DNA from: Pantoea rwandensis
Lineage (GTDB): Bacteria; Pseudomonadota; Gammaproteobacteria; Enterobacterales; Enterobacteriaceae
Direction of reading: 5' to 3'
DNA: 64,000 bases
Assembly (NCBI RefSeq): GCF_000759475.1
Contig: NZ_CP009454.1
Span: 1-64,000, forward strand
Both the position numbers and the translations under genes were made by a program. Of the stretch, positions 1 to 9,119 are shown in pieces (position 1 is the stretch's first letter; every line of letters begins with the position of its first letter). Under the pieces are notes generated by a model that saw only the letters and a list, made by a program, of their open reading frames with translations, was not told the origin of the DNA and made no database searches.

Positions 1-83
1 CGCGCGCCTGACTGACCGGTTAATCTTTTTTGATGCGGACGCCGTCCGACTTTTTCCTGCCTCACTGGCGGTGGCGGGGCTTT

Positions 84-642
84 TCAGGCTCTGAAAGGTT
101 TTTGTGCAGGTTCTGCCCTGCGGTTAAGCTCATCCAGCGTGGCTTTAGCCTGCTGAACGTCGTGCTCTAGCGCCACCGCGCGGTCTGCAACTGAGCCACC
201 GCCTGGCTGTTGGTGTTTTCGTTATCACGGAGCTGATTGATCGCGCTCTTCAGGCTGTCCTGCTGTTCACGGGTTGACTGAACTGCGCCAGGCAGGTCAG
301 CAAGCGCGGCGGCCTGCTGTTCAAGCGTTTTAAGCCGATTTTCCATTGCCGAAACATTTGAGGTCAGCTGGCCAATCTGTCCGCTGCGAAAGCGGCATCG
401 AGCGTGTTAAAACGAATGGTGAGGTCAGATACCTGACTGCCCATAACAACCAGCGCAATGAGTGATCCGGCCAGACTGACAGTCAGTAAAATTGCACTGC
501 CGGTCAGGAGAATTTTTCGGGGGCTAAACGGCAGTCGCTGACGCGGCTTGACTGCAGCAGAGGGCTGCACCTCTGGCCCACAGAGCTGAGACTCAGGCGC
601 ATCCGGAAGTAGTTCCTCGGGTGAGGCATGACTGGGTGACAT
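84..642 (-). pseudogene. Membrane-anchored coiled-coil protein of the ICE transfer region, frameshifted
   Basis: An intact 92-codon frame (642 down to 364) encodes a Pro/Glu-rich cytoplasmic head and one strong membrane segment (about residues 43-67, ILLTGSAILLTVSLAGSLIA). It stops abruptly. In the next frame the reading continues as a Gln/Glu/Leu-rich coiled coil (QIGQLTSNVSAMENRLKTLE and onward). A second shift near 190 restores another frame that ends at 84. The original protein was probably about 185 residues, anchored in the inner membrane with a periplasmic coiled coil. It lies downstream of rci, where conjugation genes of such elements start, so a transfer role is plausible. I do not recognise the family. 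The two shifts match the frameshift pattern of the next 7 kb and may be sequence errors. Confidence 0.5.
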
Positions 643-933
643 ACAGGGTTTCCTTATGGCTGCACAGCAGAACGGCCATAAGGTGCAAAAATGCGCGAAG
701 AATAACGATGATTAACTCATTAGCCGTTTGTAAAAATTTCAGGAAGACGCCAGCAAGTGGATATCAATGAACTGAGTACGGGTATGGAAGATCTGCTCTG
801 CAGATACCTGGAGGAGCAGTGCAGTAAAACTCAACACATAAGGTGTAATGGATAAAAAAAACCGCATACCAATAAATGGCATGCGGTATCAATATGTCAT
901 TAGAGGTTTGCTTTCGTTGGTACTACTTAATTT
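643..933. other. Intergenic region between rci and the left-edge membrane gene
   Basis: No convincing gene is seen here. It contains the rci terminator at its right end. The rest is A/T-rich and should hold the promoter of the minus-strand gene starting at 642, but I could not single out -35/-10 boxes. Confidence 0.4.
854..888 (-). terminator. Rho-independent terminator of rci
   Basis: Read on the minus strand, ACCGCATGCC and GGTATGCGGT pair around a 7-base loop and are followed by a run of T. It lies about 45 bases past the rci stop, so it probably ends the pil-rci transcript. Confidence 0.75.
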
Positions 934-2108
934 TCATAAAAAATCATTTCGGCAGTCAATCTGCGGAAAACTGAATTCCTTAGTTACAAAAGGGTTTATC
1001 AGGACCCTTCCGGGGTCACGGACGTTAATTTCCCCAGGAGGCGGGAGTCTCTTGCCCGCTCGCGCGGCGATCGCCTGAATGCGCAGGAGACTTGACGCTG
1101 CTAAGAAGACTGCCTCTTCACGCGTTGCTGCTGTTATGACCGTATGATCGAGATCTGTGAAGCGGCAGAAGGTATTGCCCTTCTTTTTCCTCAATCTCTG
1201 CCGGATAAGGTATGAAAATAGTCGCCAGTTTTTGCGCCTGACGACGCCGCGCATCCAGCTTGCTCACCAGTTGTGTCGCGCGCAGATGGGTATATCGCTT
1301 TAGCATATTCATACTCTTATGACCGGAAATAGCCGCAACCTCCATGACATTCAGAGTGCCCAGCTCAAACAGCCGGCTGACCGCCTCGTGGCGAAGGTCA
1401 TGAAAGTGAAGGTCCTTAATTCCTGTTTCACACAGAAGGGCACGCCAGGCGCTCTTGAATCCATTTGATGTGTAGCTGAAAACGGGCCCTGAAACCGCAC
1501 CTGCGAACTCTTTCAGCACCTGCCGCGCCTTCCAGGACAAAGGTACGTCCCGGGCTGTACCATTTTTTGTTAAAGGCAGATGCGCCACTCCCATATGAAG
1601 ATCGACGTACTCCCACCTCAGAGACAGGATTTCGCCCTGACGCATGGCTGTTTCTAACGCCAGTTGAAAAATAGCAAGGAGCTGCGGATTTTTACTTTGA
1701 AGAGCACGTTTAATGCGGCGTTCTTCAACTGAAGTGAGACGACGGGTCCGCCCCGGAGACGCAGCAGGTTTACGTACGTGTTCAACCGGATTATGAGAGC
1801 AGGTTCCCCATTCAATGCGTGCAAGGTTATAAAGTGCGGAAAGTAATGCCAGTTTCCAGCCTGACAGTATTTGCACTGACATTGTGACCTGTACGGGTAC
1901 TAATTGTGCTGAGCCTTGAATCCCGATAATCAGCGATATCCACGGATGAAATCTCATCCATAAATTTGCCAGCCAGTGCCGATCGTTTTAACACATTTAT
2001 TCGGTAAAACTCCTGCAGGTGGCCGCGCTTATGCACAGAGACACTACTAAAATATTTATCCAGCGCCTTAACCAGCGTCATTTTTTTTATGCGATTCCGC
2101 AGTGCCAT
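934..2108 (-). pseudogene. rci: Shufflon-specific tyrosine recombinase Rci, two frameshifts
   Basis: Rci inverts the pilV 3' segments and so switches the pilus tip adhesin. Three frames together make a colinear protein of about 390 residues, close to R64 Rci (384). The N-terminal part (2108 to about 1855) has [20 protein letters not shown]. The catalytic part (about 1855 to 1185) has Arg in [20 protein letters not shown], and [14 protein letters not shown] with the nucleophilic Tyr. The C-terminal part (about 1190 to 934) has [18 protein letters not shown]. The first join needs one base less in the TTT at 1853-1855. The second lies in the A/G-rich tract near 1178-1190. The start ATG at 2108 follows GGGGAATAGG. 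As read, no active recombinase is made. If the shifts are sequencing errors, the shufflon is live. Confidence 0.85.
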
Positions 2109-2158
2109 CCTATTCCCCTGAAAAATCAGGAAAGATAACACAATCTTGAATGACATAA

Positions 2159-2177
2159 CTGTCAATCCGGTGTGTGA
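2159..2177 (+). repeat. Shufflon recombination site sfx, copy A
   Basis: CTGTCAATCCGGTGTGTGA matches the R64 sfx consensus (GTGCCAATCCGGTNNNTGG) at most positions, including the whole core CAATCCGGT. Its orientation is opposite to the two other copies, so recombination with either would invert the DNA between them. Confidence 0.8.
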
Positions 2178-2767
2178 GTGAGAAGTCTGGAATAGACACA
2201 TGCGGAGCATTATTCAGTTATGGTGGCAGCTCACTTCACTACCACTGGATGTGAAGCTCAGCTAGATGGCTAAGCATTGTGCACCTGGATGGAACAGTAA
2301 TGGTTGGTCTGCTGCAATCAGGGCGGAGACATTGACCTTGTATAGTCAGTCTCGGCTGTAGCTAACACCTGGCGACATGAGTGCCTTACTGCATAGGTAT
2401 AGCAGCTCTGCATCCGGTAACAATAATCCTGGTGAGCACCCTTGGACTATGCAGCGGGTTTGAATCGATGCTGAATAGCCGGTATTGGTCAGGCACGCTG
2501 CAATGAAATCGTCCCGGCTGATTTACCCAGGCTGGATATACCTTGTCGATGCAGACCGCTGGCTCACTACGCGCACCTGCAGAAGCACTCAGCGCCAGGT
2601 GTTAGTACAGCCCTGACCATCACCGAGATCCTTGTACAGCGATTGCAATGTCCGCCTACTGGCATACACCAGTCGATCAGGGCAATTAGCTGAGTATCAT
2701 CCGTTCACATCATGGTAGGAAGCTGTCCAACCTACTGGTATATACGTCCAGCTGTCGATCCAGCCTT
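2178..2767. other. Invertible shufflon segment without open frames
   Basis: This 590-base stretch lies between inverted sfx sites. Such segments normally carry two alternative pilV 3' ends in opposite directions, but no frame stays open here. Read from either end, the sequence resembles its own reverse complement. Both directions show, in the same order, a GATGTGAA element, CTCAGCTA, GGCGGA with ACATTG, CTAACACCTGGCG and TCTGCATC, separated by small indels. From the sfx B side an interrupted pilV-like tail can be made out (YIPVGWTASYHDVNG). This fits two homologous tails facing each other, damaged by indels, or a consensus built from a mixture of both orientations. Confidence 0.6.
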
Positions 2768-2786
2768 CCACACACCGGATTGACAG
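2768..2786 (-). repeat. Shufflon recombination site sfx, copy B
   Basis: Minus-strand CTGTCAATCCGGTGTGTGG has the same core as copy A and is inverted relative to it. It is directly repeated with copy C 287 bases away. Confidence 0.82.
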
Positions 2787-2837
2787 GCTAGTAAACAAAA
2801 CATTTTTTCTTAACCAGTCCCTCAAATACTCAAGCAG

Positions 2838-3054
2838 TTACAAAGTACAAAAATGAGTCTCGAAAAAAGTATCCCAAGCTTTATAAAGATTGGACTGCCC
2901 AGTCATATAAGCTGTATCTAAGGTGCCCGCCGGGCAGTTACATCCTCCAGTTGCTGGATTTGGCTGACAAAGTAATTGGTTTTCTGGCACCAATTCACCA
3001 CTTGGCCAATATTTTCGAAAGAACATATTGCCCCCCCTTTGATGAAGGGTTTTT
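2838..3054 (-). other. Alternative PilV C-terminal tail, out of frame with pilV
   Basis: Past sfx C the minus strand encodes, one frame away from pilV, a tail with SGELVPENQLLCQPNPATGG followed by CNCPAG and ending at 2838. The NPATGG-C-CPAG element is typical of PilV adhesin tails. A one-base change in the seven-G tract (C at 3031-3037 on the plus strand) would fuse it to pilV and give about 438 residues. Without that, pilV reads 13 unrelated residues and stops at 2995. Confidence 0.7.
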
Positions 3055-4155
3055 CCACACACCGGATTGACAGGAAAGTATGGCGCCAGCACCGTCGCGG
3101 CTTACCAGCCCGTTTGGCGAGCAACCTGCGCCGGCCGAGTTGACACCATCAAGCTGTAAAACCTCTCCCGTAGACAGGCGCCCGTCTGCCCGAACGCTTC
3201 CGCCGCGAACCTGACCGCCGGTGTAAATATTTTTGTTATTGATGGCACGCACCCAGTCGTTATCAGACATATAAAAACCGCCGCCATACGTCTCATTCAG
3301 CCAGCCCTTGCTCCCACGCGTTATAAACCAGCCATTATTTGAACGGATATCATTATTTGCCGTCATGGCATTACCCGCGGTCACATTCGAGCCGGCTGTC
3401 ACATTCTGCCCGGTCACAGTTCCACTGGCGGTGATATTACCGCCCGCAGTGACATTACTGGTGAAGGCACCGTTTGCTGCGTTGACGGTGGCCGTGTTAT
3501 TGAGATTGTTTCCTCCCATGTCAATGCTGGTATGCATCGTATTAAGGTCGGGCTTGCCGGTAACGGAAAAACGATACAGGCGATCACTTTCACCGCGCGC
3601 AACGCCCAGTTCATCTGTTGTCAGCAGCACGGCAATATGCCCCTGCGTGGTACTGACACCAAATTGTGACAACGGTAAGCTCCAGCTGCTCATCGCACCG
3701 GTGGCGATGCCTGACGTCCAGATATACCCACCCATGCCTGACGTGATATCCATGGATATCTGACGCAGCGCCAGAAAAGGAAGCGCGGAGCCGTTCTGCG
3801 TGTACACCAGAGCCTGCAGCTGATCGGTATTCGTCCCATTGCGGACCAGCGCAGCACGATATCCCTGACCATCTATCGTATTTTCACTGAACCCCTGCTC
3901 CAGAAAACCGGTATTTTTTAACATGACCGGGGTCACGATGACCGGGGCCGTTGTTGTGGCACTCGAGAGCAATGTGTCGTAATAACGCCCCGTGTAACTC
4001 TTCACGGCCTGGGTAAAGCGTGATACCTGTGCGGACGTGTTCATCCAGGTGCGCTTTTGCATCCATTCACTGATCAGTGAATAGCCCCATACGCTGACCA
4101 GCAGAAGGATAATCAGTGCAGCGCCGGTGCTGAGGATGGCCCATCCCCGGTCCAT
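2995..4155 (-). CDS. pilV: Type IVb pilus minor pilin/adhesin PilV
   Basis: PilV is the tip adhesin of the thin conjugative pilus; its variable C terminus selects the recipient surface in liquid mating. The 386-codon frame starts MDRGWAILSTGAALIILLLV, a type IVb prepilin leader with Gly-Trp cleavage and a hydrophobic helix. A long Thr/Asn/Ala-rich body follows, then a conserved region ending CSPNGLVSRDGAGAILSCQS at sfx C. The last 13 residues after the sfx codons look out of frame. The leader is very short, and an ATG overlapping the pilU stop (ATGGTGA) lies upstream in another frame, so the 5' end may also carry a shift. Confidence 0.85.
   Translation of the reverse strand: MDRGWAILSTGAALIILLLVSVWGYSLISEWMQKRTWMNTSAQVSRFTQAVKSYTGRYYDTLLSSATTTAPVIVTPVMLKNTGFLEQGFSENTIDGQGYRAALVRNGTNTDQLQALVYTQNGSALPFLALRQISMDITSGMGGYIWTSGIATGAMSSWSLPLSQFGVSTTQGHIAVLLTTDELGVARGESDRLYRFSVTGKPDLNTMHTSIDMGGNNLNNTATVNAANGAFTSNVTAGGNITASGTVTGQNVTAGSNVTAGNAMTANNDIRSNNGWFITRGSKGWLNETYGGGFYMSDNDWVRAINNKNIYTGGQVRGGSVRADGRLSTGEVLQLDGVNSAGAGCSPNGLVSRDGAGAILSCQSGVWKNPSSKGGQYVLSKILAKW
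3055..3073 (-). repeat. Shufflon recombination site sfx, copy C, inside pilV
   Basis: This 19-base sequence is identical to copy B. It encodes CQSGVW in the pilV frame and marks the boundary between the constant PilV body and its exchangeable tail. This is the joint used by R64-type shufflons. Confidence 0.85.
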
Positions 4156-4179
4156 TGAGTTGTTTTGATTTCACGGGCT

Positions 4180-4848
4180 TCACCATGTAATGAGTGGTTG
4201 ATAAAGTCGGGTTAAAGTGACAAGAATCGCGCCAGTGCACAGCCAGGGCCCCATCGGTCCCCCTTCACTGACTCGGCGAACCAGCAACTGCCAGATCACA
4301 AAAAATATGACGCCGGCAAGCAAAGCAGAAAGTCCTTCAGGTCCGCCCAGCCAGGCAGACACGGCGCCCGCCAGCCAGACATCCCCCAGACCCAGACATT
4401 CTCGGCCATGCATTCTGAACGTGGCATATCGCCATACGGCAAATACAGCCAGCGCGGTCACAGCTGAGAAGAAGTGTTCCCAGAAAGCGGGAAAGGCAAG
4501 AGCAGAGACCAGTCCGGCGATTAGACAGCTAACCGTCATTTCCCGGGGAAGAAAGCCGGTAATGGCATCACTCAGCGTCATTTTGAAGAGAAAAAGGCTG
4601 AATAATACCGCCAGTAGTCGTTCCAGGGCGGGCGCCGGAGACATAATCATAAAGGCTGTTGCGGCTGCGAAAAGCCAGGTGATACCTGCCGGTGCGGGTG
4701 TGGAAAAGACCTTTACCCACTCCCGACCATCATTCGAGGTCATCAGATAAAGGCGCACAAGGCTCGCCATTGCACTGAAGATGCAGATGCACAGTGGGAA
4801 AATAATGATAAGCGTGGGCCACGGCATGCTCAGGGTCAGCAGGGTCAC
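4180..4848 (-). CDS. pilU: Prepilin peptidase PilU (type IV leader peptidase)
   Basis: An inner-membrane aspartic protease that removes the leader from PilS and PilV. It has 222 residues, near R64 PilU (217), with about six to eight hydrophobic segments. It carries both catalytic motifs: DAITGFLPRE after the first helices and GLGDVWLAGA (the GxGD motif) in the second half. It lacks the long cysteine-containing cytoplasmic domain of bifunctional type IVa PilD enzymes, as expected for this subfamily. The GTG start at 4848 overlaps the pilT stop, so the two are translationally coupled. The 3' end overlaps an ATG just before pilV. Confidence 0.88.
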   Translation of the reverse strand: MTLLTLSMPWPTLIIIFPLCICIFSAMASLVRLYLMTSNDGREWVKVFSTPAPAGITWLFAAATAFMIMSPAPALERLLAVLFSLFLFKMTLSDAITGFLPREMTVSCLIAGLVSALAFPAFWEHFFSAVTALAVFAVWRYATFRMHGRECLGLGDVWLAGAVSAWLGGPEGLSALLAGVIFFVIWQLLVRRVSEGGPMGPWLCTGAILVTLTRLYQPLITW

Positions 4849-5337
4849 AGTTTAACTCCCCGTTCTTTCTGCAAAAGCTGGCGGTAAATGGCATAAATCC
4901 GGTTGGCGTAGGACTCACGGGTTTCATGACGATCTTTTCTGAAGCCGGCGTTATAAGAGCCCAGGCAGTTCCAACTGATGCCACAGACCTGAAAATGCTT
5001 CGCCAGTATCCAGGTGCCGATTTGCACGTTCAGACAAGGGCGCGTCAGGAGTTCCTGAGGGCTGTGGATAACGCCCTGAGCCATCAACGAAGGAATGTGT
5101 GTTGAGTTGACCTGCATAAGTCCGTAGTCGGTGCTCAGCGCCCGACCCGTAGTTTTATCGCGGGTTGATACTGGTAATCCCCGGACGGAGGCTGCTTTCG
5201 CCCGTTGCTATGGCTTTTAGCAACAGTGGGTCAATGTGATATTTCGCGCCCGCCGCATCAAAGCAGAAGGCCCCCGCACGGGGGCACAGCATGATCAGAA
5301 GCAGAAACGTGAAAATACGCAGCATGTCATCAGCCAT
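4845..5337 (-). pseudogene. pilT: Lytic transglycosylase PilT, one frameshift
   Basis: A periplasmic muramidase that opens peptidoglycan for pilus assembly. The first frame (5337 to 5155) has a signal peptide (MLRIFTFLLLIMLCPRAGA) and the catalytic Glu in KAIATGESSLRPG. The second (to 4845) has DYGLMQVNSTH, GTWILAKHF and LGSYNAGF, the rest of the SLT fold. One extra G in the GGG at 5162-5164 (plus strand) separates them; removing it gives a normal protein of about 163 residues. The start overlaps the end of pilS. The single change in a short homopolymer suggests a sequence error or a recent mutation. Confidence 0.8.
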
Positions 5338-5927
5338 TGTGCGTGAAGACGAGGGTATTGTTACCGGTCATACCGCTGTCAGCAGAGCAGGATTTTCCCG
5401 CCTCTTCTGCACTCACAACACCATCGCTGTAGTCCGTACTGTTGATGGTAATAGCGCTGAACGCACCACCGGAGCCCAGTTGGGTAGCGAGAGAGATGCA
5501 GTCTGCCTGCGGTACTTTCTGAGTCGTCACGGAAAATCCGTTGTTAAACCCGTTAGTCGCCACCGGCGCCATCACGACCTGCCCGCCGTAACTGTTCCAC
5601 ATGGTGGCGGAGCCTGAGCTCGCCGTCCCCTGAATGGTCCAGCCGGCTTTCGGTGCGCCCCCCTGCTGAATGAGCGTACCGGTCATCGTGGTGCCACTAG
5701 TGAAGTTATATCCCCCCTGTGTCTGCTTGAGCTGCTGAGCATTGGTCACGATGGTCTGGAGATTTGACACCTCCACGCCAACGGACTTTTTCCCCCACAG
5801 GCTCCATACCCATGCACCAACAATACAGATAACAATGACGGTACCCAGCGCAATGGCACCGTGTTCCAGAATGCCCCCAGCCGCGGTCGGGATGGCGCTG
5901 ATGCTGCGGGAAAGCCTTTGATGACAT
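5330..5927 (-). pseudogene. pilS: Major type IVb pilin PilS, frameshift in the leader
   Basis: Major subunit of the thin pilus. The body (from 5776 to 5330) has NLQTIVTNAQQLKQTQGGYN, typical of the PilS globular domain, and a cysteine pair (ADCISL and GKSCSAD) that can form the pilin disulfide. Upstream in the same frame lie the leader and helix TAAGGILEHGAIALGTVIVI but no start codon. An ATG at 5927 with a good upstream region is one frame off. Dropping one G of 5908-5910 (plus strand) links them into about 198 residues, the usual PilS precursor size. As read, the leader is lost. Confidence 0.8.
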
Positions 5928-5936
5928 GATTTTTCC

Positions 5937-7051
5937 TTAATGATTGCTGAACGTGTTCATGTCCTGAATCTGCATCACCATCAGCAGAATGAGTAAGAAG
6001 AAACTCATAATCAGAACGAGAGAAAAGAGTTTGGTGACGTTCGCGCGCCGGGCAACGCGCGCCAGGGCCTGCTCCAGCCAGCGGTCGCATACCGGGTAAT
6101 CAGCGACGCAGCGCTGCTGCCTTTATCCAGCAGCGAGAGGTAGTTCACCGCCTCACGGCTGGGGAAGTCATAACCGCTGTTGCGCATTGCACGGCCCAGA
6201 GAATCCCCTTCGCTCATGCACTCCATCGCCCCCTCAATCCGCTCCTGCAGCCAGGGCGGTGCAAATCCGTTCAGGATCTGCAGAGATTTGAGTTCCTGCA
6301 CGCCGGCACCGAGCAGCGCCCCAATATTCATCAGAAAAACGGCGCCCTGCAGGTCTTTGTAAACCGACCAGGGCATGAGGTAATCAGCGAAACGACGCAG
6401 TCGCCCCCGCCACCGCGGCAGAGACCAGAATGCAAGAACCACCAGACCGGCGGCTACAGCCGCCGCGGTCAGCCCCCACTGGCCTGTCCAGAGTGCGACG
6501 CCGTTCATCAGGCCGAGTGCCCCGGTCCAGCCCGCAGGATCGGACATTTTGCTCATCGTTGGCACCAGCGCCAGATTGTTGGCCAGCAGCAGTCCTGTTC
6601 CCAGCAAGACCAACACGACAGGGAACACCGAGGCGAAAAGAACCTGACCGAGGATGCGCCGGCGGGCGAGAATGAGCTTGTCGGCCTGCATCAGGGCGCC
6701 AGGAATATTGCCGGTTTCCATCCCGGCGCTGATCAGCGCGGCCTCCTCATAGGGTGCCCAGACGGCGAGGACATCCTGCAGTGCGCGCCCGGGGCGGTTA
6801 TCGTTTACCCCTTCAAGGCAGTCCTGGACCAGCTCATGGTAGGGATGCCAGCGCTGGCCAAAATCGGTATGCACTTCACCGATCATGATCAGCGCCTCTT
6901 TAAGTTGTTTGCGGTTCTCCAGCAGAAAGCGCAGCGTCTCGTAAAAGGGCTGGCGATACTGGCCGGTAAAGGTCGCTCTGACAAGGCGATAGCGCAGTTT
7001 TTCTGCGACCGACATGTCCCTGTCTGGCGTAAAGCGATTAACGGATGCCAT
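5937..7051 (-). pseudogene. pilR: Type IVb pilus inner-membrane platform protein PilR, frameshift near the end
   Basis: PilR is the GspF/PilC-like platform on which PilQ drives pilin assembly. From ATG 7051 the frame gives VAEKLRYRLVRATFTGQY, then two membrane regions (VLFASVFPVVLVLLGTGLLL and AAAVAAGLVVLAFW) around the two GspF repeats. After ITRYAT the sequence becomes unrelated. One missing G near 6083 (plus strand) restores the third membrane segment (FSLVLIMSFFLLILLMVM) and a stop at 5937, for about 371 residues. The start lies inside the true end of pilQ, so the two are coupled. Confidence 0.82.
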
Positions 7052-8617
7052 CGGGGACCTCACAATGCATGACCTCATCTTCATCCAGTGGACAGATAAG
7101 GTCGCCTTCAAGCGGGTCGACACGCCCCTCTGCCAGATATCGCATCAGGTGCATACGCCGGGTGATCCCCCGTTGTTCACCCAGTACTGGCGGGCCACCG
7201 CTGGCCCGTGTGACAGCCAGAGCTGCATCTGGCGCGCATCCGTCCTGACCACCTCGGCCACGGCTGTTCGCCCCGTCACCCCACGGCTGATAATGCGCCC
7301 CGTCAGCGGCACCGTTTTCTGACAGTGCGGGCAACCTTCGTGATTGCGGAAGTAAAGTTTGCTGGTATCGCAGAGCCCCTCAATGGTGCAGTACTGTTCT
7401 AGACGGGCACGCGTATCGGCGTCCAGATCAGGGGATTTAACCTTCCAGGGGACACGGCAGCGTTCGCACAGCAGTGGCACCAGACGCTGGCCTATCAGGC
7501 CGGTGATGAGTGCCGCATCCGCCAGAAGATGACGGTCCACACCAAAGTGCTCCATACGGCGAAGTGCGCCAATTGCACTTTGTGTGTGTGTGGTAGAAAG
7601 AAGAAGATGACCCGTTTCACTGGCATAAATGGCCGCAATCAGTGAATGAAGGTCCCTCATCTCACCGTTCAGGATGGCATCCGGATCAAGGCGCAGCGCG
7701 GAGGCGTTGGCATTATCCCATGCACGGCTGACAGCCTCCGGGGAGTTATCGGCGGGCATAACGGGTGTCTGAATCGCGCCCGGAATACGACCCTCGGGTG
7801 GATTTTCCAGCGTCAGCAGGCGCTTTTTCCCACCGGTAAGTTTCAGCCAGATATCGCTGAAGACGCGCAGCGTGGCGCTTTTACCTGACCCCGTTGGTCC
7901 GGTCAGCAGCACCATCCCTTCCGGTAGCTTCAGGATCTGCATGATAAGCTTTATCTGCTCCGGCAAAAAACCCAGCTGCGGCAGCGTCGGAACCCTGTCG
8001 CCGTCGTCCGGGATAAGACGCATGACCACAATCAGCCCGTCAGGTGTGGGGCGATGCTCGTAGCGTGCGCCATAGAGACCGGCCCGGCGGGCAAACTTTG
8101 CGTCGACGCGCCCGGACTGCTCACGGCCGGCAAAGAAGGACTGCTCACGGACATCGCACATAGAGAGGTAGGAAGTCGATGCCAGCGTCATGCCCTCCAC
8201 ATCTTTCACCTCATCAACCACTTCGAGCTCGCCATGGATCCGCAGCTGTACGATCGTCAGTTTACGGTCTGCACTGATTTCAAAATGGATGTCAGAAGCA
8301 CTGAACTCATGGCCCAGCTTCATGTAACTGATGACCTTGTCCTGCGAGACGCTGACGTCCCGTTTATCCATGTCAGCTTCGCTGATCCCCTGATTCAGTC
8401 CCATTCCCTGACGGTCAGCCACTTCCCGACGACGGTTCAGCTCGCTCAGGGTCACAAACTCGGTTGTCGCGGCCGGATAATGGCGTGTAACGTCCATTAC
8501 CCAGCGCTGAATCGCCGCTTCTTTTCGCCGGTTACCATCAATCAGCAGCGTCACGCCACCGGCTGGCTGCCGTTCAGCGTATACAAAATCCATAATCTCT
8601 TTATCAGGTGTCATCAT
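7038..8617 (-). pseudogene. pilQ: Type IVb pilus assembly ATPase PilQ, frameshift at the C terminus
   Basis: Hexameric cytoplasmic secretion ATPase (GspE family) powering pilus extension. Visible motifs are Walker A (LLTGPTGSGKSATL), an Asp box/Walker B region around DPDAILNGEMRD, the His box SETGHLLLSTTHT, and a CERC/CPHC zinc site. The frame as read ends at 7145 with about 10 foreign residues. Adding one G to the five-base tract at 7167-7171 leads into RRMHLMRYLAEGRVDPLEGD and a stop at 7038, overlapping the pilR start as in related operons. The start at 8617 (ATGATG) follows TTCTGAGG. The core enzyme is intact; only the last roughly 40 residues are lost. Confidence 0.85.
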
Positions 8618-8621
8618 GGCC

Positions 8622-9119
8622 TCAGAAGGAGAGTTCAGAATCGTCGTTGAGGCGCACAAGCGTGGACGTCACCTCAGTGACACGCTTTGTGGTGCCCGGG
8701 ATTTGATCCCCTTTCACCACCTCTGTCACACCCCCGTCGGGGAGCACAATACGGGCACGTAGCTGATTACCACGTCCGTAAATCTCCTGAAGCCGCACGC
8801 TGCCGGCGCGCTTCTCCGCGCCAGCTGACACGGTCTGCTGTGAGGGGGCAGGCTGCGCCATCAGTGGCATGGCAGGCTGAGCGGCAGTGGCCAGATAATT
8901 CCTGTCGGTACTCTGCCCGGACTGGCTTTCACGCAGCTGCTGCTCGAGACGGGCTGTCTGAACTTTCTGCTCAAGGATGAGGTTTCGCGCCTGTGCAGCT
9001 TCAAGCTCACCCAGCGTGACGTTGGGCGGCAGTGAGTCGCTGGCCAGGGCCGGCAGTGTCGTTCCGCAGAGCAGAACGGCCAGCAGCAAGTTCATGCCGG
9101 CGGGATTAATTCTGCGCAT
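8622..9119 (-). CDS. pilP: Type IVb pilus biogenesis protein PilP
   Basis: Periplasmic protein of 165 residues with a cleavable signal peptide (MNLLLAVLLCGTTLPALAS), a short coiled coil (NLILEQKVQTARLEQQLRES), a Pro/Ala/Gln linker and a compact C-terminal domain (RIVLPDGGVTEVVKGDQIPG) like the HR/PilP fold that contacts the secretin. By analogy it links PilO in the inner membrane to the PilN secretin. The frame is intact, overlaps the end of pilO by 14 bases and is followed within 5 bases by pilQ. Confidence 0.85.
   Translation of the reverse strand: MRRINPAGMNLLLAVLLCGTTLPALASDSLPPNVTLGELEAAQARNLILEQKVQTARLEQQLRESQSGQSTDRNYLATAAQPAMPLMAQPAPSQQTVSAGAEKRAGSVRLQEIYGRGNQLRARIVLPDGGVTEVVKGDQIPGTTKRVTEVTSTLVRLNDDSELSF

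Noticed and set aside
2178..2767. Insertion sequence or group II intron remnant
   Set aside because: No transposase or reverse transcriptase fragments; the flanks are sfx sites and the content resembles pilV tails.
3308..3763. 151-codon plus-strand frame opposite pilV
   Set aside because: It lies entirely antisense to pilV, has no ribosome site and shows no protein-like composition.
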